Positions 9,075 to 18,042 of a DNA stretch of 64,000 bases are shown one piece after another. The position numbers and the translations under genes are program-made. The notes under the pieces are model-generated. The model searched no databases. It saw only the letters and a program-made list of their open reading frames with translations, and was not told where the DNA came from. How positions within the stretch are numbered: the first letter of the stretch is position 1; each line of letters starts with the position of its first letter. Location of the stretch: contig JAANMP010000003.1 in the NCBI GenBank assembly GCA_011250595.1, positions 1-64,000 of the forward strand, given 5' to 3'. This DNA comes from Bacillus sp. MM2020_1 (GTDB taxonomy: Bacteria; Bacillota; Bacilli; Bacillales; Cytobacillaceae).

Positions 9075-10158
9075 CCCCGAAATTTGTAAACCACTAGTGG
9101 AAGCTGTGATCGAAAAAGCAAGAGAATTTCAGGGGAAATTTGGCCGGAGGCCGGCACTCATGGAGGTGTGCGGCTCACATACGATGTCGCTAGCACGCAC
9201 CGGCGTGAAGCAATGCTTAAAGGACGATGTCAACTTGATTTCGGGGCCGGGCTGCCCTGTCTGCGTGACCGACCAACGTTCGATTGACGCCATGATTGCT
9301 CTTGCTGAAGAAGAAAACCGGATTATCTGTACGTTTGGCGATATGATGAAGGTTCCAGGATCGAACAAAACCTTACTGGATTCTAAGATTGCCGGGAAGG
9401 ATATCCGTGTCTTGTATGCACCGGTTGATGCGGTAAAGGTTGCCGAGGAGAATCCCGATAAGGAAGTAATCTTTCTTGGGATTGGTTTTGAAACAACGAT
9501 TCCAATCTTGACACTGATGGTTGGGGAAGCGGAAAAACGTGGAATTAATAACTTTTCGATTTGGATGACGACAAAATTGGTTGAACCTGTACTTCGTTAT
9601 TTATTAGATGCCGGTGAAGTGAATTTGGACGGCTTCTTACTTCCCGGACATGTATCGATTGTTTTAGGGGAGGATTCTTATCAGTATTTAGTCAATGAAT
9701 ATCATATTTCCGGTGTGATTACAGGCTTTGAAACAGCGGAATTACTAATGGGCATATATAAGTCAATTGAGTTAGCATTAACAGGGCAGGCTGCAATTGT
9801 TAATAACCATCCTGCGATTGTCAGTAAAACCGGGAATCAAGTGATTCACCAATGGATGGGAAAATATTTAACCAAATGTGATGAGGCTTGGCGCGGCATT
9901 GGTGTGATTCCAAAGAGTGGACTAGACCTAAAACCGGAATTCGATCAGTATAATGCGAAAAAACGGTTTACCGTGGAAGTCGGGGAGCCAAGAAAAACGA
10001 AGTGCCGTTGTGGTGAGGTCATCCGTGGTTTGATTTCTCCGGATGAATGCCCGCTGTTTGGTAAAGCCTGTCACCCAATGAACCCGGTGGGACCTTGTAT
10101 GGTATCGGCGGAAGGCAGTTGTGCAGCCTATTATCAATACATGAGGGAGAGTTTCTAA
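9046..10158 (+). CDS. hypD: Hydrogenase iron-cyanide scaffold HypD
   Basis: Iron-sulfur protein on which Fe(CN)2CO is built with HypC and HypE. The start at 9046 is chosen because GGAGGAAG lies seven bases before it, giving 370 residues, the usual length. Conserved motifs: EVCGSHTM (about residue 36), GPGCPVCVT (about 66) and the C-terminal cluster region with CRCGEVIRG, ECPLFGKAC and GPCMVS. The gene overlaps hypC and ends in a TAATG junction with hypE. Confidence 0.96.
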   Translation: MLEILKQSNNPEICKPLVEAVIEKAREFQGKFGRRPALMEVCGSHTMSLARTGVKQCLKDDVNLISGPGCPVCVTDQRSIDAMIALAEEENRIICTFGDMMKVPGSNKTLLDSKIAGKDIRVLYAPVDAVKVAEENPDKEVIFLGIGFETTIPILTLMVGEAEKRGINNFSIWMTTKLVEPVLRYLLDAGEVNLDGFLLPGHVSIVLGEDSYQYLVNEYHISGVITGFETAELLMGIYKSIELALTGQAAIVNNHPAIVSKTGNQVIHQWMGKYLTKCDEAWRGIGVIPKSGLDLKPEFDQYNAKKRFTVEVGEPRKTKCRCGEVIRGLISPDECPLFGKACHPMNPVGPCMVSAEGSCAAYYQYMRESF

Positions 10159-11159
10159 TGGAGAAATATATCAGCTTGGCACATGGTGATGGCGGGGAAC
10201 TAAGCCACCGCTTAATCAAGGATGTGTTTATAGAAGCATTTGGGGACGGAGATTCCGCCTTGTTTGATGCGGCCTCTGTCGATATTCCTGTTGGTCGGAT
10301 TGCTGTTACCACGGATTCCTTTGTAATTAAACCGATTTTTTTTCCTGGTGGGTCAATAGGTAAATTAGCTGTGGCAGGCACTATCAATGACCTCGCTGTT
10401 AGCGGGGCGAGACCTGTTTACTTAACTTGCGGCTTTGTGATTGAAGAAGGCTTCCCCATCTCAGATTTAAAAAAGATTGTGGACGATATGGCAAACGAAG
10501 CAAAGAAAACCGGTGTTTCCATCGTCGCCGGTGACACAAAAGTAGTCGAACGCGGCAGTGCCGATGGAGTCTACATAAACACAACAGGCATTGGCATCTA
10601 TGAACCTGATAAGGGGTGCAGCCTTCAGTTTGAGGAAGGGGACGCCATCTTGGTGTCAGGCACCATTGGCGATCATGGGGTTGCGGTCCTTGCTGCCAGA
10701 GGTGAGTTAGGCATTACCGTTCCGATTAATAGTGATTGTGCTTCTCTGAATCGAATGCTTGCTGAAGTGTTGGATCATACAACTGGTGTCCGGATTATGC
10801 GTGACCCGACAAGAGGCGGGTTAGCGACGACACTTGTTGAAATCGCTGAAGACTTTCAAGTTACAATGAAAATTAACGAACTCGACCTGCCTGTTAGGGA
10901 AGAGGTACATGGGGTTTGTGATCTATTAGGATTTGACCCTCTGTATTTAGCTAACGAGGGTAAAGCAATCATTATTGTTGCCAATCAGGAAAAGGAAAAG
11001 GTGTTAGATATATTGCGTGAATACTCTGAAGGCAAGGACGCTGTTGTAATCGGTTCAGTTATTGGAAAAGAAAAAGGCCAGTTGCTATTAGAAACACCAC
11101 TTGGTTCAAAACGGTTATTAACTAGATTATCAGGAACGATGTTTCCGAGAATATGTTAA
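10158..11159 (+). CDS. hypE: Hydrogenase maturation factor HypE (carbamoyl dehydratase)
   Basis: PurM-type ATPase that dehydrates its own C-terminal S-carbamoyl-cysteine to a thiocyanate and donates CN to HypD. The ATG at 10158 (333 residues) is preceded by GGGAG and overlaps the hypD stop. AHGDGGELSH opens the protein as usual, and it ends in the required MFPRIC with the carbamoylated terminal Cys. Last gene of the operon. Confidence 0.96.
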   Translation: MEKYISLAHGDGGELSHRLIKDVFIEAFGDGDSALFDAASVDIPVGRIAVTTDSFVIKPIFFPGGSIGKLAVAGTINDLAVSGARPVYLTCGFVIEEGFPISDLKKIVDDMANEAKKTGVSIVAGDTKVVERGSADGVYINTTGIGIYEPDKGCSLQFEEGDAILVSGTIGDHGVAVLAARGELGITVPINSDCASLNRMLAEVLDHTTGVRIMRDPTRGGLATTLVEIAEDFQVTMKINELDLPVREEVHGVCDLLGFDPLYLANEGKAIIIVANQEKEKVLDILREYSEGKDAVVIGSVIGKEKGQLLLETPLGSKRLLTRLSGTMFPRIC

Positions 11160-11164
11160 TAAAT

Positions 11165-11190
11165 GCCGCCATTCTATTAAGAATGGCGGT
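11165..11190 (+). terminator. Hairpin after hypE, probable weak terminator
   Basis: Ten-base inverted repeat GCCGCCATTC / GAATGGCGGT with a 6-nt loop right after the hypE stop. The tail is TAAAAGCTTT rather than a clean T run, so termination may be partial or the hairpin may protect the 3' end. Confidence 0.55.
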
Positions 11191-11283
11191 TAAAAGCTTT
11201 AGTAATCTAAGCAAAATTAGACACTTTTCGATGTCAAAAAGGTGTATAATATACTAAAACGGGTGAAAAAGAGGATTGATATT

Positions 11284-11535
11284 TTGTTATTCAAAAGCCT
11301 AGAGTTCAAAAATGTTGTTGGACAGAAGGTTAAAGTCATAGATATTCCTGTATTGATGGAAGATAGCACTTATAAATTTATGATCCAAGTCCGTTTACAG
11401 ACGTATGTTACGTCACTCTACAACGAAAAAAACTTGAAAAAATGCTACTCCTTTAAAGATTATTTAAAAAAGGTCATGAAATGGCCTGATTATGAACAAT
11501 TGTTTAAAGTTGGAGAATTAAAGAATAATGCTTAA
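11284..11535 (+). CDS. Small protein of unknown function
   Basis: Not recognised. The frame stays open from 11242, but the best start is the TTG at 11284, which has AAGAGG nine bases before it and gives 83 residues. A TATAAT at 11245-11250 would then be its -10. The protein is soluble, basic and rich in Lys, Tyr and Val (GQKVKVIDIPVLMED, then YVTSLYNEKN), with no signal, membrane helix or Cys pair. It has its own downstream terminator and so is probably monocistronic. Confidence 0.55.
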   Translation: MLFKSLEFKNVVGQKVKVIDIPVLMEDSTYKFMIQVRLQTYVTSLYNEKNLKKCYSFKDYLKKVMKWPDYEQLFKVGELKNNA

Positions 11536-11544
11536 TTTAATTCG

Positions 11545-11580
11545 AGCATCGTTGGGGCAGGTCCCTAGCGATGCTTTTTA
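11545..11580 (+). terminator. Intrinsic terminator
   Basis: AGCATCG / CGATGCT stem, 17-nt loop, then TTTTTATTATT. It ends the small gene at 11284-11535. Confidence 0.8.
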
Positions 11581-11672
11581 TTATTATAAAAATTAAAAGT
11601 GATGGATGTTATTCCCTTCAATAGTAGTTAACTGTATAATACAAAGCAGTACTGGTAGGGAAGTGATTTGTT

Positions 11673-12515
11673 ATGAGCAAAATTAAAATTGTAACCGATT
11701 CAACAATGGACATGCCGATAGAAATGGCTGAAAAGCTTGGGATTGTAGTTGTGCCATTGTCCGTAACGATAAATGGAGAAACCTATTTAGATAGAGTAGA
11801 AATACAGCCTGCAGAATTCATTGAAACAATGAAAAACTTAGAGGAATTGCCGAAAAGCTCCCAACCTTCTGCAGGGACCTTCCTTGAAGTTTATGACAGG
11901 CTTGGGGAAGAAGGCTATGAGGTTTTATCCATCCATATGACAGGAAAAATGAGCGGGACGGTCCGGTCTGCTGAGAGTGCTGCCCAAATGACGAATACGA
12001 AAGTGACTGTTATTGACTCGATGTTTATCTCGTTGGCACTCCAGTTCCAGGTTAGGGAAGCAGCTAAAATGGCGAAACAGGGTAAAAGTATGGAGGAAAT
12101 CATCTCCCGCCTTGAAAAGGTACGGGAACATACTAAGCTCTATATTATGATAGATACGCTGGAGAACATGGTGAAGGGTGGACGGATTGGTAAGGGAAAG
12201 GCCTTTATTGGCTCGTTATTAAATATCAAACCGATTGCTTCACTTGAAGGGGCAGAATACAATCCCGTCACCAAGGTCCGCAGTCATTCACAAGTGGTTA
12301 AATTTTTGGCCAAGCAATTTGCGGAAGATGTTAAAGGGAAAACCATCTTAGGAGCAGGCATTGTTCATGCGGAAGCATACGAACTATCCGCTAAACTAAA
12401 AGCGGCAATTACTGACTTAACCGGGTATAAAGATATTTCGATTGACTATACGGGGCCAACGATTAGCACACATACAGGGCCTGGTACAATCGCCTTAATG
12501 TATTATTTTGAATAG
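11673..12515 (+). CDS. DegV family fatty-acid-binding protein
   Basis: DegV/FakB-type protein (280 residues) that binds one fatty acid, usually for phosphorylation by FakA. It starts IKIVTDSTMDMP, the family N-terminus with the acyl-binding loop, and carries SSQPSAGTF (the TSQPS-type motif), HMTGKMSGT, and a C-terminal HTGPGTIAL. GGGAAGTGATT precedes the ATG. No FakA partner is in the window. It is followed directly by the repeat-family hairpin. Confidence 0.92.
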   Translation: MSKIKIVTDSTMDMPIEMAEKLGIVVVPLSVTINGETYLDRVEIQPAEFIETMKNLEELPKSSQPSAGTFLEVYDRLGEEGYEVLSIHMTGKMSGTVRSAESAAQMTNTKVTVIDSMFISLALQFQVREAAKMAKQGKSMEEIISRLEKVREHTKLYIMIDTLENMVKGGRIGKGKAFIGSLLNIKPIASLEGAEYNPVTKVRSHSQVVKFLAKQFAEDVKGKTILGAGIVHAEAYELSAKLKAAITDLTGYKDISIDYTGPTISTHTGPGTIALMYYFE

Positions 12516-12530
12516 AAAGTTTATCAAATA

Positions 12531-12582
12531 AAGGGTGTCAGGCATCATGTGAAAAATTCACATAGTGCCTGACACCCTTTTG
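12531..12582 (+). repeat. Palindromic Bacillus intergenic repeat acting as terminator
   Basis: A 23-base arm (12531-12553, containing AAGGGTGTCAGGCAT) and its near-perfect complement (12558-12580, containing GTGCCTGACACCC) enclose a 4-nt loop, with TTTTGTT following. From memory, GGTGTCAGGCAC...GTGCCTGACACC palindromes occur many times between genes in Bacillus-type genomes. Here it also fits as a rho-independent terminator for the degV-family gene. Confidence 0.85.
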
Positions 12583-12649
12583 TTATCTCTTGGTTAAAAT
12601 TAGTTTTATTGGTAATGATAAAAAAAATTAAACAATTAAGGTGTTGCCA

Positions 12650-14167
12650 ATGTTCAAGCGGAAGTCAGAAAATAAACAGTCAGAGTATAAGAAGCCGCAT
12701 AGTTTAAATGTGGACGATCTTAAATCAGAATTACAAGCAGAGATAGGCGATTGTTCAGACCTGAATTTTCGAACCTTAAAAAAGAATGGGAAGAAGATCG
12801 TTTTTTGCTTTTTAAGCAGTCTGATTGATAAAACAAGCTTTGATGAATTTTTATTGTTACCCGTTCAGCAAAATACACAAGACGAATGGACTACGGAGAG
12901 TCTTGCGCAAATTTTGCCAATTGCTGAAATTTCTGCAGCCAATCAATTAAAAGAAGTTGTTTCTTCCTTAATAGAAGGAAAAGCATACATTTATATCGAT
13001 GGTGAACCTTACGGAATTCTTGCTAATGTTGGTTCAACCGTGGAAAGATCGCTTGAAAAGGCAGAAACCGAGTCGCTTGTGTATGGTCCAAAGATCTCTT
13101 TTACAGAATCATTGATAGGCAATTTAAATATTATTAGAAGTAATTTAAAAGATCCACAACTGTGTATGGAAGATATCACCATTGGAAAAAGGGTAAAAAC
13201 ACCGGGGAAGCTTGTTTATGTTAAAGATATTGCGGATGAAGATAATGTGAATACCTTTCGGCAACGAATAACGGAGCTAGAGTATGATTATATCCCGGAT
13301 ACAACGGTACTTGGCCAGTTAATAGAAGATAATAGTTGGACGATTTTCCCGCAGATTATGTCAACAGAACTACCTGATCGAATCACTCTTTCTTTAATGC
13401 GAGGGCGGGTTGCCGTGATGATGGATCGCTCTCCTTCTGCCATTTATGGCCCCACACCATTCTTAAGTTTTTTTGAATCAACAGAAGATGTTTACATGCG
13501 ATGGAATATGGGGTTTTTCCTAAGAATGCTCCGGATTATTTCGATTTTTTTATCGGTTCTTTTGACACCGGCATATGTAGCTGTTTTAACCTACCATTAT
13601 GAAGTCATTCCTTCTGCACTGCTCATGTCGCTTGGTCAATCTAGGGCAAATGTTCCGTTCCCGCCGATGCTCGAAGCTCTTCTCTTAGAATTTGTGATCG
13701 AGCTCTTAAGAGAAGCAGGCGCGCGACTGCCAACCAAAGTGGGTCAAACAATGGGTATTGTTGGTGGTATTGTCATAGGTCAGGCGGCAGTTCAAGCGGG
13801 ATTTACCAGTAATATCTTAATTATCATTATCGCGTTAAGTGCCCTGGGTTCATTTACATCACCTAGTTATTTAATGGGTACCGCCGTTCGGATGATTCGT
13901 TTTCCAATTATCATTTTAGCAGGTATATGGGGGGGGATTGGAATTATGTTATCTTTCTGTTTTGTCCTCATTCACCTTTTACGATTAACTACAATTGGGA
14001 GGCCCTACCTTATGCCGGTTTATCCTTTTAGGTGGAAGGACTTAGGTTACAGTATCTTTAAATTTCCTGCTCAATATTTGTCTTTTAGGCCAGTAACGAA
14101 CCGGCCGGTTGATAAAAACCTTTTTCCAAAACAAAAGGGTGTTGAAAAAAAGGATGTAGATGAATAG
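12650..14167 (+). CDS. Spore germination receptor A subunit (GerKA/GerAA family)
   Basis: Pore-forming-type A subunit of a nutrient germinant receptor in the inner spore membrane. The 505 residues have a hydrophilic N-terminal domain (to about 280) and then about five membrane helices; the family block PFPPMLEALLLEFVIELLREAGARLP is plain at about residues 340-365. I chose the ATG at 12650, with AAGGTG seven bases before, over the GTG at 12641. First gene of a complete A-B-C tricistron. The germinant cannot be told from sequence. Confidence 0.93.
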   Translation: MFKRKSENKQSEYKKPHSLNVDDLKSELQAEIGDCSDLNFRTLKKNGKKIVFCFLSSLIDKTSFDEFLLLPVQQNTQDEWTTESLAQILPIAEISAANQLKEVVSSLIEGKAYIYIDGEPYGILANVGSTVERSLEKAETESLVYGPKISFTESLIGNLNIIRSNLKDPQLCMEDITIGKRVKTPGKLVYVKDIADEDNVNTFRQRITELEYDYIPDTTVLGQLIEDNSWTIFPQIMSTELPDRITLSLMRGRVAVMMDRSPSAIYGPTPFLSFFESTEDVYMRWNMGFFLRMLRIISIFLSVLLTPAYVAVLTYHYEVIPSALLMSLGQSRANVPFPPMLEALLLEFVIELLREAGARLPTKVGQTMGIVGGIVIGQAAVQAGFTSNILIIIIALSALGSFTSPSYLMGTAVRMIRFPIIILAGIWGGIGIMLSFCFVLIHLLRLTTIGRPYLMPVYPFRWKDLGYSIFKFPAQYLSFRPVTNRPVDKNLFPKQKGVEKKDVDE

Positions 14168-14178
14168 GAGCGGTCAAG

Positions 14179-15300
14179 ATGAAAGTGGATTTGCATCCAA
14201 AGGAAGGATTAATGGTTAATGCATTCCTGGTCCTGTTTTTTATACATTCTACCCAAACAGGCGTAGGAGTTGTTGGATTACCAAGGATTGTATACCTAGC
14301 GGCAAAACATGATGCATGGATATCTGTTTTTCTCGGGGGAATCTTATCAGGCATTGTCTTAGTGATGATGGTTATCATGCTTAAAAAATATGATAGTGCT
14401 GATTTATATGGAATCCAGGTTGATGTTTTTGGAAAATGGCTCGGAAATGCGATGAACATTTTTTATATGATCTATATGATCTTAAGTTTTTTTGTCATCC
14501 TTATGAATTATATTGAAATTGTCCAAGTATGGATATTTCCCGACTTACCAACATGGCAAATCGCTCTTGCACTTATCCTCTTAACCATTTATGCCGTAAA
14601 TGGTGGCATTCGGATCATTGTCGGGGTGGCTTTTATTTCAGTAATAGGGACGCTTTGGTTGATTTTTGTTCTAATCGTACCCATGCAGTATTCTGACCCT
14701 AAAAATCTGTTTCCAATATTAAATACAGATTTGAAGCACATTATTAATGGTGTCTATAAAACATCTCTTTCCCTAATGGGCTTTGAACTACTAATGTTCT
14801 TATATCCCTATGTGAAAGATAAAAAAAAGGTTTTTATCTACTCACAGATGGGGAATTTACTGACTACCATTATTTTCACAGCGATTACTATGATCTGCAT
14901 AACTTTCTTTGCTGAGAATGGACTGGCAAGGACCATTTGGCCTGTTTTATCGATGTTTAAAATCGTTCGATTACCCAACTTAGAACGGTTTGAATTTATT
15001 GCTGTTTCATTTTGGATGTTAATCATCTTACCAAATATGTGCTGTTATTTATGGGCAGCATCGAAGGGGTTTAGTCGAATTATCAACTGGAAGCAAAAGA
15101 AGGGGATTTGGATCATTGGCATCCTGGTTTGGGCCGGATCATTTTTTATTAAAGCAAGGTATCAAATGAATGAACTGACTGATTTTGTAGGACATCTTGG
15201 CTTTTTAACTGCATTCTGTTATCCTATCCTCCTTTCTATTCTTGTTATTGCGAAAAAATGGTACCAAGGGAGGAAGAAAAAGAGTGCAGAAGTTTCGTAG
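14179..15300 (+). CDS. Spore germination receptor B subunit (GerKB/GerAB family)
   Basis: Germinant-binding integral membrane subunit of the APC transporter superfamily. The 373 residues have about ten hydrophobic segments. The first, with GVGVVGLPRIV, is the unwound helix that lines the ligand pocket in the family. It starts 11 bp after the A gene, and the C gene begins inside its last codons, so the three are co-translated. Confidence 0.93.
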   Translation: MKVDLHPKEGLMVNAFLVLFFIHSTQTGVGVVGLPRIVYLAAKHDAWISVFLGGILSGIVLVMMVIMLKKYDSADLYGIQVDVFGKWLGNAMNIFYMIYMILSFFVILMNYIEIVQVWIFPDLPTWQIALALILLTIYAVNGGIRIIVGVAFISVIGTLWLIFVLIVPMQYSDPKNLFPILNTDLKHIINGVYKTSLSLMGFELLMFLYPYVKDKKKVFIYSQMGNLLTTIIFTAITMICITFFAENGLARTIWPVLSMFKIVRLPNLERFEFIAVSFWMLIILPNMCCYLWAASKGFSRIINWKQKKGIWIIGILVWAGSFFIKARYQMNELTDFVGHLGFLTAFCYPILLSILVIAKKWYQGRKKKSAEVS

Positions 15301-16450
15301 CAATTTCATCCTTTTGTCAATTTTTTTGATGTCATTTGTCATCAACGCGGGTTGTGTTCAGCAAAAGCCACTTGAAAAATTAGGTCTAATTACAACAACT
15401 GGATTAGATATGGAAGGGAAAAATAAACTAAAAGGAACGGTAGTTGTTCAAAAGTTTGATCCAATGACCACTCAATCGTCGACGAAAGTAATTACTTCTG
15501 TGGCAAAAACAAGTAAAGGATTAAGGCAACAAGAAAATCTTCAATCCAATCAGAGACTTGTGTCAGGTCAGCTTCGATCCGTTATCTACAGTAGAGAGCT
15601 AGCAGAAAAAGGAATCATCCAGCTTGTAGACACATTAAATAGAGATGCAGCGATTGGAAATATGGTTTATTTAACAGTTGCCGATAGATCTGCTTCTGAG
15701 ATCCTGCAAATTGAAAAAGCTAAAAATGAAAATGTAAATCTTGGGACCTATATGTATAACTTAATTAAGCAAAATGTAGAGGGCGAACAAATCCTCTCCC
15801 CGACTTTACATGAGTTTAACCATAATTACTATGATATAGGGAAAGACCCTGTTCTCCCTATTTTGAAAGTTCAAGATCAGGATGTGGTAATTACTGGGGT
15901 TGGTCTTTTTAGTGATGACCGATTGGTTGATGAATTAGAGAAAAAAGATTTTTTTTATTTAAAGATTTTAATCGATAAATATAAAGCTGGTTCACAGGAA
16001 ATAGGATTTAAAACCGAAGAATTAAAAAAACTCATCGTGAAAGATGTAAATTACACGAAGAAACCAATCTATAGTAAAATATTTATCACCATTGATAACA
16101 TCCGGAGTAAAACAAAAATTAAATTGGTGGATAAAAAAAATCTCCGTTATAAAGTGGAAGTTAATTTGGATTCAAGATTATTAGAAATGACCGAAGCCTT
16201 AGATTTAGGTAAACCCTCTTCTGTTAAGATGCTTCAAGTAAAAATGAATAATCTAATGGAAAAGAGGATTAAAAAATTACTGCTACGTTTTAAGAAATTA
16301 GGAATTGACCCGATCGGATTTGGGAATGAATACGAGGCTCATTTAAGAGGAAGAGTGATTTCGAAGGAGGAGTGGGACAAGCAATACAAGAGGGTTATCT
16401 TTGATGTTCATGTAAATAATACAATTGAACGAACGGGTGTCATCGATTAA
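15284..16450 (+). CDS. Spore germination receptor C subunit lipoprotein (GerKC/GerAC family)
   Basis: Lipid-anchored C subunit. The GTG at 15284 is favoured because GGGAGGAAG lies ten bases upstream and it places a short basic n-region before the hydrophobic stretch and lipobox VINAGC (Cys at about 24). The 388 residues match GerAC length. The central and C-terminal parts are hydrophilic with the family pattern (GLITTTGLDME, ISKEEWDKQYK). It overlaps the B gene by 17 bp. No clear terminator was seen before the next gene. Confidence 0.92.
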   Translation: MQKFRSNFILLSIFLMSFVINAGCVQQKPLEKLGLITTTGLDMEGKNKLKGTVVVQKFDPMTTQSSTKVITSVAKTSKGLRQQENLQSNQRLVSGQLRSVIYSRELAEKGIIQLVDTLNRDAAIGNMVYLTVADRSASEILQIEKAKNENVNLGTYMYNLIKQNVEGEQILSPTLHEFNHNYYDIGKDPVLPILKVQDQDVVITGVGLFSDDRLVDELEKKDFFYLKILIDKYKAGSQEIGFKTEELKKLIVKDVNYTKKPIYSKIFITIDNIRSKTKIKLVDKKNLRYKVEVNLDSRLLEMTEALDLGKPSSVKMLQVKMNNLMEKRIKKLLLRFKKLGIDPIGFGNEYEAHLRGRVISKEEWDKQYKRVIFDVHVNNTIERTGVID

Positions 16451-16530
16451 CAAGCCATTTCCTTTCATCTTTTTCAAATCTTTGTTAAACTATTCTCGGG
16501 TGGAATAGTGAAAAGGTAGCAGGTGATGGT

Positions 16531-17109
16531 ATGAAAGCTCGGTTTTTAGTAGTGGTCTTAGTTCTTACAACACTTATCTTGTCGGCGTGTGGACAAAAGG
16601 AAATAGAAAATGCCATAGACTGGCCAATTAAAGACTTTACAGCTACAAATCAAGACAATAAGTCCTTTGGATTAAAGGATTTAAAGGGTAAGGTGTGGAT
16701 TTCTGACTTTATTTTTACAAGCTGTGCAGATGTTTGTCCGCCGATGACTTCTAATTTGACGAAATTACAGAAGATGATTAAGGATGAAGGCCTGAAGAAT
16801 GTTGAATTGGTTTCCTTCAGTGTCGACCCAGGCGTCGATACTCCTGAAGTTTTAACCCGTTACGCAGAGCAATTCGGGGTTGATTTTAAAAATTGGACCT
16901 TTGTGACTGGTTATTCCCAGGAGTTTATTGAAAACTTTGCATTGAAAAATTACAAAGCTCTAGTTAAAAAGCCGCAAGAGGGTAATCAAGTGATTCACGG
17001 GACCTCTCTATATTTAGTAGACCAAGAAGGACATATTAAAAAGTCCTATGATGGGTACAAGAATGTTCCCTTTGATGAAATAGTTCAAGATATGAAAACA
17101 TTGCAATAG
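16531..17109 (+). CDS. ypmQ: SCO1/SenC copper chaperone-like lipoprotein
   Basis: Thioredoxin-fold lipoprotein involved in CuA assembly of cytochrome c oxidase or in thiol redox. A signal peptide ends in lipobox ILSAC (Cys about 20). The copper-binding CADVCPP (CxxxCP) is at about residues 67-73 and the essential His is in VIHGTSLYLVD (about 150). The 192 residues match B. subtilis YpmQ (BsSco). It begins a block in the same order as B. subtilis ypmQ-ypmR-ypmS. Confidence 0.94.
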   Translation: MKARFLVVVLVLTTLILSACGQKEIENAIDWPIKDFTATNQDNKSFGLKDLKGKVWISDFIFTSCADVCPPMTSNLTKLQKMIKDEGLKNVELVSFSVDPGVDTPEVLTRYAEQFGVDFKNWTFVTGYSQEFIENFALKNYKALVKKPQEGNQVIHGTSLYLVDQEGHIKKSYDGYKNVPFDEIVQDMKTLQ

Positions 17110-17133
17110 ACCTATGAAAGGTCTATTTTTTTT
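17107..17133 (+). terminator. Intrinsic terminator of ypmQ
   Basis: TAGACCT / AGGTCTA stem with a 5-nt loop and eight T. The left arm includes the ypmQ stop codon. Confidence 0.85.
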
Positions 17134-17217
17134 GGCAGGAATAGGATATCGTACAGATTGTTTTGAATGATTCAAGCCGTGTTATAATAATAATTTAGAA
17201 GGCAGGTGAATTTTAAT

Positions 17218-18042
17218 ATGAAAAAGCTTTTCCCCCTTCTTATTCTCTCGGTATTATTCCTATGTTCATGTAATCAAGACGATCAATGGGCGTTACATCC
17301 TGAAAAGAAAACAGCAGCACAGGCATTTGCACAGGTTCCCGCTGACTTCATCCCCCGCAAATTAACAGTTTTATCAGCAGGAGATTCACTTACCCAAGGG
17401 ATAGGTGATAGTACAAACCAAGGCGGTTATTTGCCATATTTAGAAACCATGCTTGAAAAAGAAAAAGGTATAAAAGAAGTGGATTTCTATAATTATGGCG
17501 TAAAGGGTAATCGGACAACTCAACTTTTAAAACGATTGAAAACACCGGAAATGAATGCTGTGATACAAACGGCGGATATAGTTATTCTTACGATAGGTGG
17601 AAACGACATTATGAAAGTAGTCAAGGACAATATCGAAAACCTTCAACTTTCCACGTTTACCACTGAAAAAGAATCTTACCAGAATCATTTAACGCAAATT
17701 ATCGAGGCTATCATTCAGGGAAATCCCCAAGCAAAGGTTGTATTAGTGGGGTTATATAATCCTTTTTCTAAATGGTTTTCAGAAATAAAAGAGTTGGATG
17801 AGATTGTTGCGGATTGGAATAAGACAGGTCAAGCGGTAATTGCAAATTACCCCAATGCCTATTTTGTCCCGATAGAAGATTTGTTTTTAAATACGAACGA
17901 AAATTTATTATTTACAGATAATTTCCATCCGAATGACAAAGGCTATGAGATGATTGCAGAAAGATTGAACAAAACCTTGGAACAACAAGTATTGCCTGAT
18001 TTGGACAAAACGCCCTACATGGTCAATTCAGAGGAGAATTAG
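17218..18042 (+). CDS. ypmR: GDSL-type lipase/esterase lipoprotein
   Basis: SGNH hydrolase (274 residues) anchored by a lipobox LFLCSC (Cys about 19). The catalytic blocks are in order: SAGDSLTQG (nucleophile Ser), NYGVKGNRT (block II Gly), TIGGNDI (block III Asn) and DNFHPND (Asp/His). The ATG at 17218 is preceded by GGCAGGTG at nine bases; the in-frame GTG at 17206 lies within that ribosome site. It is separated from ypmS by no intergenic bases. The natural substrate is unknown. Confidence 0.92.
   Translation: MKKLFPLLILSVLFLCSCNQDDQWALHPEKKTAAQAFAQVPADFIPRKLTVLSAGDSLTQGIGDSTNQGGYLPYLETMLEKEKGIKEVDFYNYGVKGNRTTQLLKRLKTPEMNAVIQTADIVILTIGGNDIMKVVKDNIENLQLSTFTTEKESYQNHLTQIIEAIIQGNPQAKVVLVGLYNPFSKWFSEIKELDEIVADWNKTGQAVIANYPNAYFVPIEDLFLNTNENLLFTDNFHPNDKGYEMIAERLNKTLEQQVLPDLDKTPYMVNSEEN

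Noticed and set aside
11218-11250. Promoter TTAGAC...TATAAT for the small gene at 11284.
   Set aside because: The -10 is good, but the best -35 is 20-21 bp away; left as a remark in the gene entry.
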